Shown here piece by piece: positions 50,863 to 53,583 of a stretch of 53,583 bases of DNA. A model generated the notes under the pieces. The model worked only from the letters and a program-made list of their open reading frames with translations. It ran no database searches and was not told the origin of the DNA. The first letter of the stretch is position 1. Every line of letters starts with the position of its first letter. Both the position numbers and the translations under genes were made by a program. Source of the DNA: Leptospira sp. (GTDB lineage Bacteria; Spirochaetota; Leptospiria; Leptospirales; Leptospiraceae); the NCBI GenBank assembly GCA_027533185.1, contig JAPZTS010000055.1:1-53583 (forward strand). Direction: 5' to 3'.

Positions 50863-52953
50863 ATGCGATCTTTTTTTCTTCTCATAATAACGCTCTTATT
50901 ACTTGCCCTGGGCAACTGTTTTGAAGCGCCGATTCAAAAATCGGAAATAAAAAAAGCATTCTTAGACCTATCTTCCTTCGATTTTTCAGGTCAAGATATT
51001 GTATCTTTACAAGGTGAGTGGGAATTTCACTGGAATACACCACCTAACAAAATTTTACCTGATACTCAAAAAAAATATATCAATCTTCCGAGTCATTGGA
51101 ATGGATTGGAATACCAAGGCAATATACTAAGTGGAATGGGTCATGCTAGTTTTCGTTTGAAAATCAAACAACCCAAAGATCTAAAGGAGAATTTAGCAAT
51201 TTTAATTAGAGAACAGGACACATCTTACGAAGTATACATTGATGGAAAAAAGGTCGCAAATTCAGGTGTCGTTGGAACGAATGCCTTTGCAACAAATCCG
51301 CAAGTACGTTCAAGTTTAGCAGTTATTCCAAACCCACCACCAGGTTCCGACGAAACTGTTATCGATTTATATGTTGGGAACTATTCTCATAGAAAGGGAG
51401 GACCTTGGAATGATATTGAAATAGCCGAATATTCTAAGTTATTAAAACGAATCACCGCAAACAAGCTAAACGAAACTATTCTTTCTTCCATTCTGTTTTT
51501 CGTATTTATTTTTTTCTTTGCGTTGTTTATGAGCAATCGAGATACAAAACAGAGTCTCGGGATCTGCCTTTTTACTTTTGTAATCTTTCTTCGAAATGTT
51601 TCGACGGGAGAAAGGATTCTATTAGATTTTATTGATGTTCCCTACTGGATTGTGTTGCGGATAGAATATATTTCTTGGTTTTGGGCGGCTCCGAGTTTGT
51701 ACAATTACTTTCAAATTGTCTTTCCGCTAGACTTCTCAAAAAAAATTGGTCGTATTTTTTATTCTATTTCCATTTTACTTAGTATCTGTTTGCTCGCACC
51801 ACCAGTTTATTTTACAGAACTTGCTTCCATCTATCCGGCAATATTTATCCTAAACGGAATCTTCTTGTTTACGTATCTAACAAAATCTTATAGAGCGAAC
51901 AGATTACAATCCCAACCACTATTTATCGGAACGGCGATTCTACTATTAGCAGCTGTAAACGATACTTTACATGCGGAAGCCATATACCATACATTCTATA
52001 TAGGTCCATTTTCAGTTGTACTTTTTGTGTTTTTGCAGGTTTTTACTTTTGGAAAACTGATTAAAGAAAATTTGGATAAAACTACGCAATTCGCTTTAGA
52101 CCAACAAGCACTCAACTCGTCTTACTCTCGTTTTGTGCCACAAGAATTTTTATTCCATTTAGGCAAAATGGACATTCGAGACGTTTTGTTAGGGGAACAA
52201 GTTCAAAAACGAATGAGTATACTGTTTGCAGATATTCGTTCCTTTACCGAATTTTCGGAAACCCTCACACCAAAAGAAAATTTTGATTTTTTGAATAGTT
52301 ACCTTCAACGTGTGGGACCCATCATACGGCACAATGGCGGATTCATAGACAAGTTTATTGGTGACGGGGTAATGGCCCTGTTTCCTAATTCTGCAAATGA
52401 CGCCATACGTGCAGCTGTGCAAATCCAAGAAGCTATACGAATTTATAACGGACATAGGGCGAATTGCAATTATATGCCAATTGAAGTAGGTGTTGGTATA
52501 CATACTGGAAATCTTACACTAGGTATCCTGGGAGAACACAAACGTATGGAAGGTACGGTGATTTCGGATGCTGTAAACCTAGCTTCTCGGATCGAAGGAA
52601 TTACAAAACTCTTTCGATCCAGAATTGTTATCAGTGCGGATACGTTTATGGAAGCAACAGATGAACTACAATACGACTATCGTTTGTTAGATAAGGTTTC
52701 CATCAAAGGAAAGGCAGATTCGGTTTTTGTCGTGGAAGTCCTCCAGGGTTACGAACCCGAGCAAGTAAAACTACTCGTGGACAAAAAAGTGGAATACAGT
52801 TTAGCTCTTGAAGCTTACCAAAGAAAAGACTATGAAGAAGCTATAGAGAGCTTTTCGGAGCTTCTTGCGAATAATCCTAAAGATTACGTGAGTCGTTTAT
52901 TTTTAGAGAGAAGCAAAGAAGCTCATTTAAGCGCCCAACTTCAAAACTTTTGA
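50863..52953 (+). CDS. 7TMR-DISM class III adenylate/guanylate cyclase, complete active site
   Basis: The architecture matches the two cyclases at 19910-24135: a lipoprotein signal (LLLLALGNC), DISMED2 domain (GEWEFHWNTPP...), seven membrane helices and a cytoplasmic class III cyclase domain. Here all catalytic positions are present: metal Asp457 in LFADIRSFT and Asp501 in KFIGDGVMALF, with Asn572 and Arg576 in ISDAVNLASR and Thr in the substrate-selecting position. It should be an active homodimer. It begins immediately after the FMN synthase stop, with AGG upstream. Its 3' end overlaps the convergent permease gene by 13 nt. The periplasmic ligand is unknown; DISM domains probably bind carbohydrates or similar molecules. 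Confidence 0.92.
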   Translation: MRSFFLLIITLLLLALGNCFEAPIQKSEIKKAFLDLSSFDFSGQDIVSLQGEWEFHWNTPPNKILPDTQKKYINLPSHWNGLEYQGNILSGMGHASFRLKIKQPKDLKENLAILIREQDTSYEVYIDGKKVANSGVVGTNAFATNPQVRSSLAVIPNPPPGSDETVIDLYVGNYSHRKGGPWNDIEIAEYSKLLKRITANKLNETILSSILFFVFIFFFALFMSNRDTKQSLGICLFTFVIFLRNVSTGERILLDFIDVPYWIVLRIEYISWFWAAPSLYNYFQIVFPLDFSKKIGRIFYSISILLSICLLAPPVYFTELASIYPAIFILNGIFLFTYLTKSYRANRLQSQPLFIGTAILLLAAVNDTLHAEAIYHTFYIGPFSVVLFVFLQVFTFGKLIKENLDKTTQFALDQQALNSSYSRFVPQEFLFHLGKMDIRDVLLGEQVQKRMSILFADIRSFTEFSETLTPKENFDFLNSYLQRVGPIIRHNGGFIDKFIGDGVMALFPNSANDAIRAAVQIQEAIRIYNGHRANCNYMPIEVGVGIHTGNLTLGILGEHKRMEGTVISDAVNLASRIEGITKLFRSRIVISADTFMEATDELQYDYRLLDKVSIKGKADSVFVVEVLQGYEPEQVKLLVDKKVEYSLALEAYQRKDYEEAIESFSELLANNPKDYVSRLFLERSKEAHLSAQLQNF

Positions 52954-53583
52954 AAACGTCTTTTTTGGAAGTAGAAGATTGAACCAAAAACTATGCCCAA
53001 ACCTAAAATAAACAGTGCAATGAACGGCTCACTCGCAATGATTGCAACCAAAGCCAAAACTCCGATTAATAACGCAAAAACTGGTAAAAGGGGAAAGAGT
53101 GGTGCCTTATACGGTCTGTTTAAATCGGGATAAATAAAACGAATGCGGATAAATGATATCAAACAGGTGACATACATTCCGCATGCACCTAATGCAGATG
53201 CAGTTATGAGTTCTGGTATATCCAAAAACAAGAGACAAAGAATCCCAATTCCACCACCTGTTAAAACTGCGTTTTGAGGAACTAAGGATTTTGAATTCAA
53301 TTTTGACAAGTAGATGGGAAGATATCTTTCTTTCGCCAGTCCATATAACAAACGTGAGTTTCCAAGTATGATTCCAAAAAGACTCGCGATTAAACCAAAA
53401 AGACCAATAAAAGTAAAAATATACGGTAAAACTGATTCTTTACCATATAACTTTTGCAATACATATGAAAGCGGATATTCAAGTTCGGCCAATTCTTTTG
53501 GTTGAACGGCTGCCGCGGTAAAAACAAAAATACAACTCGCTAGAACAAGCAAGGTAAAAATCCCTGCTGTATATCCAATCGGT
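52941..53583 (-). CDS. amino-acid/polyamine/ethanolamine permease (APC), C-terminal part
   Basis: The frame stays open to the end of the window (53583), so the N-terminal half is missing here. The visible 213 or so residues have the APC superfamily pattern of alternating hydrophobic helices. They include GNSRLLYGLAKERYLP, ELITASALGACGMYVTCLISF and NRPYKAPLFPLLP, the last typical of APC transporters near helix 11. Within APC it recalls the ethanolamine/amino-acid permease group, but substrate is unassigned. It converges on the cyclase gene and shares 13 bases with its end. Confidence 0.85.
   Translation of the reverse strand, partial: PIGYTAGIFTLLVLASCIFVFTAAAVQPKELAELEYPLSYVLQKLYGKESVLPYIFTFIGLFGLIASLFGIILGNSRLLYGLAKERYLPIYLSKLNSKSLVPQNAVLTGGGIGILCLLFLDIPELITASALGACGMYVTCLISFIRIRFIYPDLNRPYKAPLFPLLPVFALLIGVLALVAIIASEPFIALFILGLGIVFGSIFYFQKRRFQKF

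Noticed and set aside
1..53583. CRISPR array, prophage or transposase
   Set aside because: No regularly spaced direct repeats, no integrase or transposase reading frames and no phage gene block were seen. The CHAT protease is therefore not part of a visible CRISPR locus.

Overview
The window looks like a chromosomal segment of a Leptospira-type spirochaete, probably from the saprophytic or environmental side of the genus. This rests on remembered family knowledge, not a search. The pointers are AT-rich DNA with AAGG/GGAG ribosome binding sites, a FliG-FliH flagellar pair, a short phasin-like protein, five 7TMR-DISM receptors, DUF3332 and DUF342 proteins, and many short-signal lipoproteins. 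I see no insertion sequence, prophage, CRISPR array, rRNA or tRNA. Genes are packed tightly, with many 1-4 nt overlaps that suggest translational coupling.

Layout: 1-2152 (+) has the tail of an alpha/beta hydrolase and a DUF342 protein. 2161-3740 (-) is mtnA-msrA, concerned with methionine salvage and repair. 3798-4180 (+) is a phasin-like gene with two operator-like palindromes in its promoter and a terminator lying inside the next gene. 4121-8345 (-) is a four-gene operon: unusual sigma factor, protein of unknown function, CHAT protease, Cys-cluster protein. 8391-9332 (+) is an M23 peptidase. 9395-12889 (-) is dnaE. 13052-15496 (+) is the cobalamin operon cobT-cobS-cobC. 15500-18136 (-) has gatB and a tandem hemerythrin. 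A structured palindromic element lies at 18236-18343, followed by an aldehyde dehydrogenase. 19910-24135 (-) holds two translationally coupled 7TMR-DISM class III cyclases. 24250-30185 (+) is fliG-like, fliH and two 7TMR-DISM kinase-like proteins. 30545-33657 (-) is a hypothetical envelope protein, an MFS transporter and mtnC. 33778-34593 (+) is a WecG/TagA glycosyltransferase. 34603-38274 (-) is a giant DPF-repeat/TPR membrane protein. 38423-39301 (+) is a CBM48-like exported protein. 39303-45088 (-) is a run of MBOAT, PilZ, SDR, DUF374 acyltransferase, metK, transketolase C-half and clpS. 45220-46830 (+) has DUF3332 and a lipoprotein. ssb follows (-). 47373-52953 (+) is a PAS kinase, a lone receiver, an FMN glutamate-synthase-like enzyme and a third cyclase. 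The 3' end of an amino-acid permease closes the window.

The two strongest leads are these. First, the neighbouring cyclases at 19910-22030 and 22018-24135 carry complementary active-site losses. One keeps both metal Asp residues but lacks the Thr/Asn/Arg set. The other keeps Thr/Asn/Arg but has Ser in place of the second metal Asp. This is the same division of labour as the C1 and C2 halves of mammalian adenylyl cyclase, and the third paralogue at 50863-52953 is complete and serves as an internal control. Second, the sigma factor, unknown protein and CHAT protease operon looks like a protease-controlled transcription switch, similar in logic to Craspase-Csx30-sigma systems but with no CRISPR nearby. 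Supporting curiosities are two kinase-like receptors without a phosphoacceptor His behind fliG-fliH, the phasin operators, and the 14-fold DPF repeat protein.
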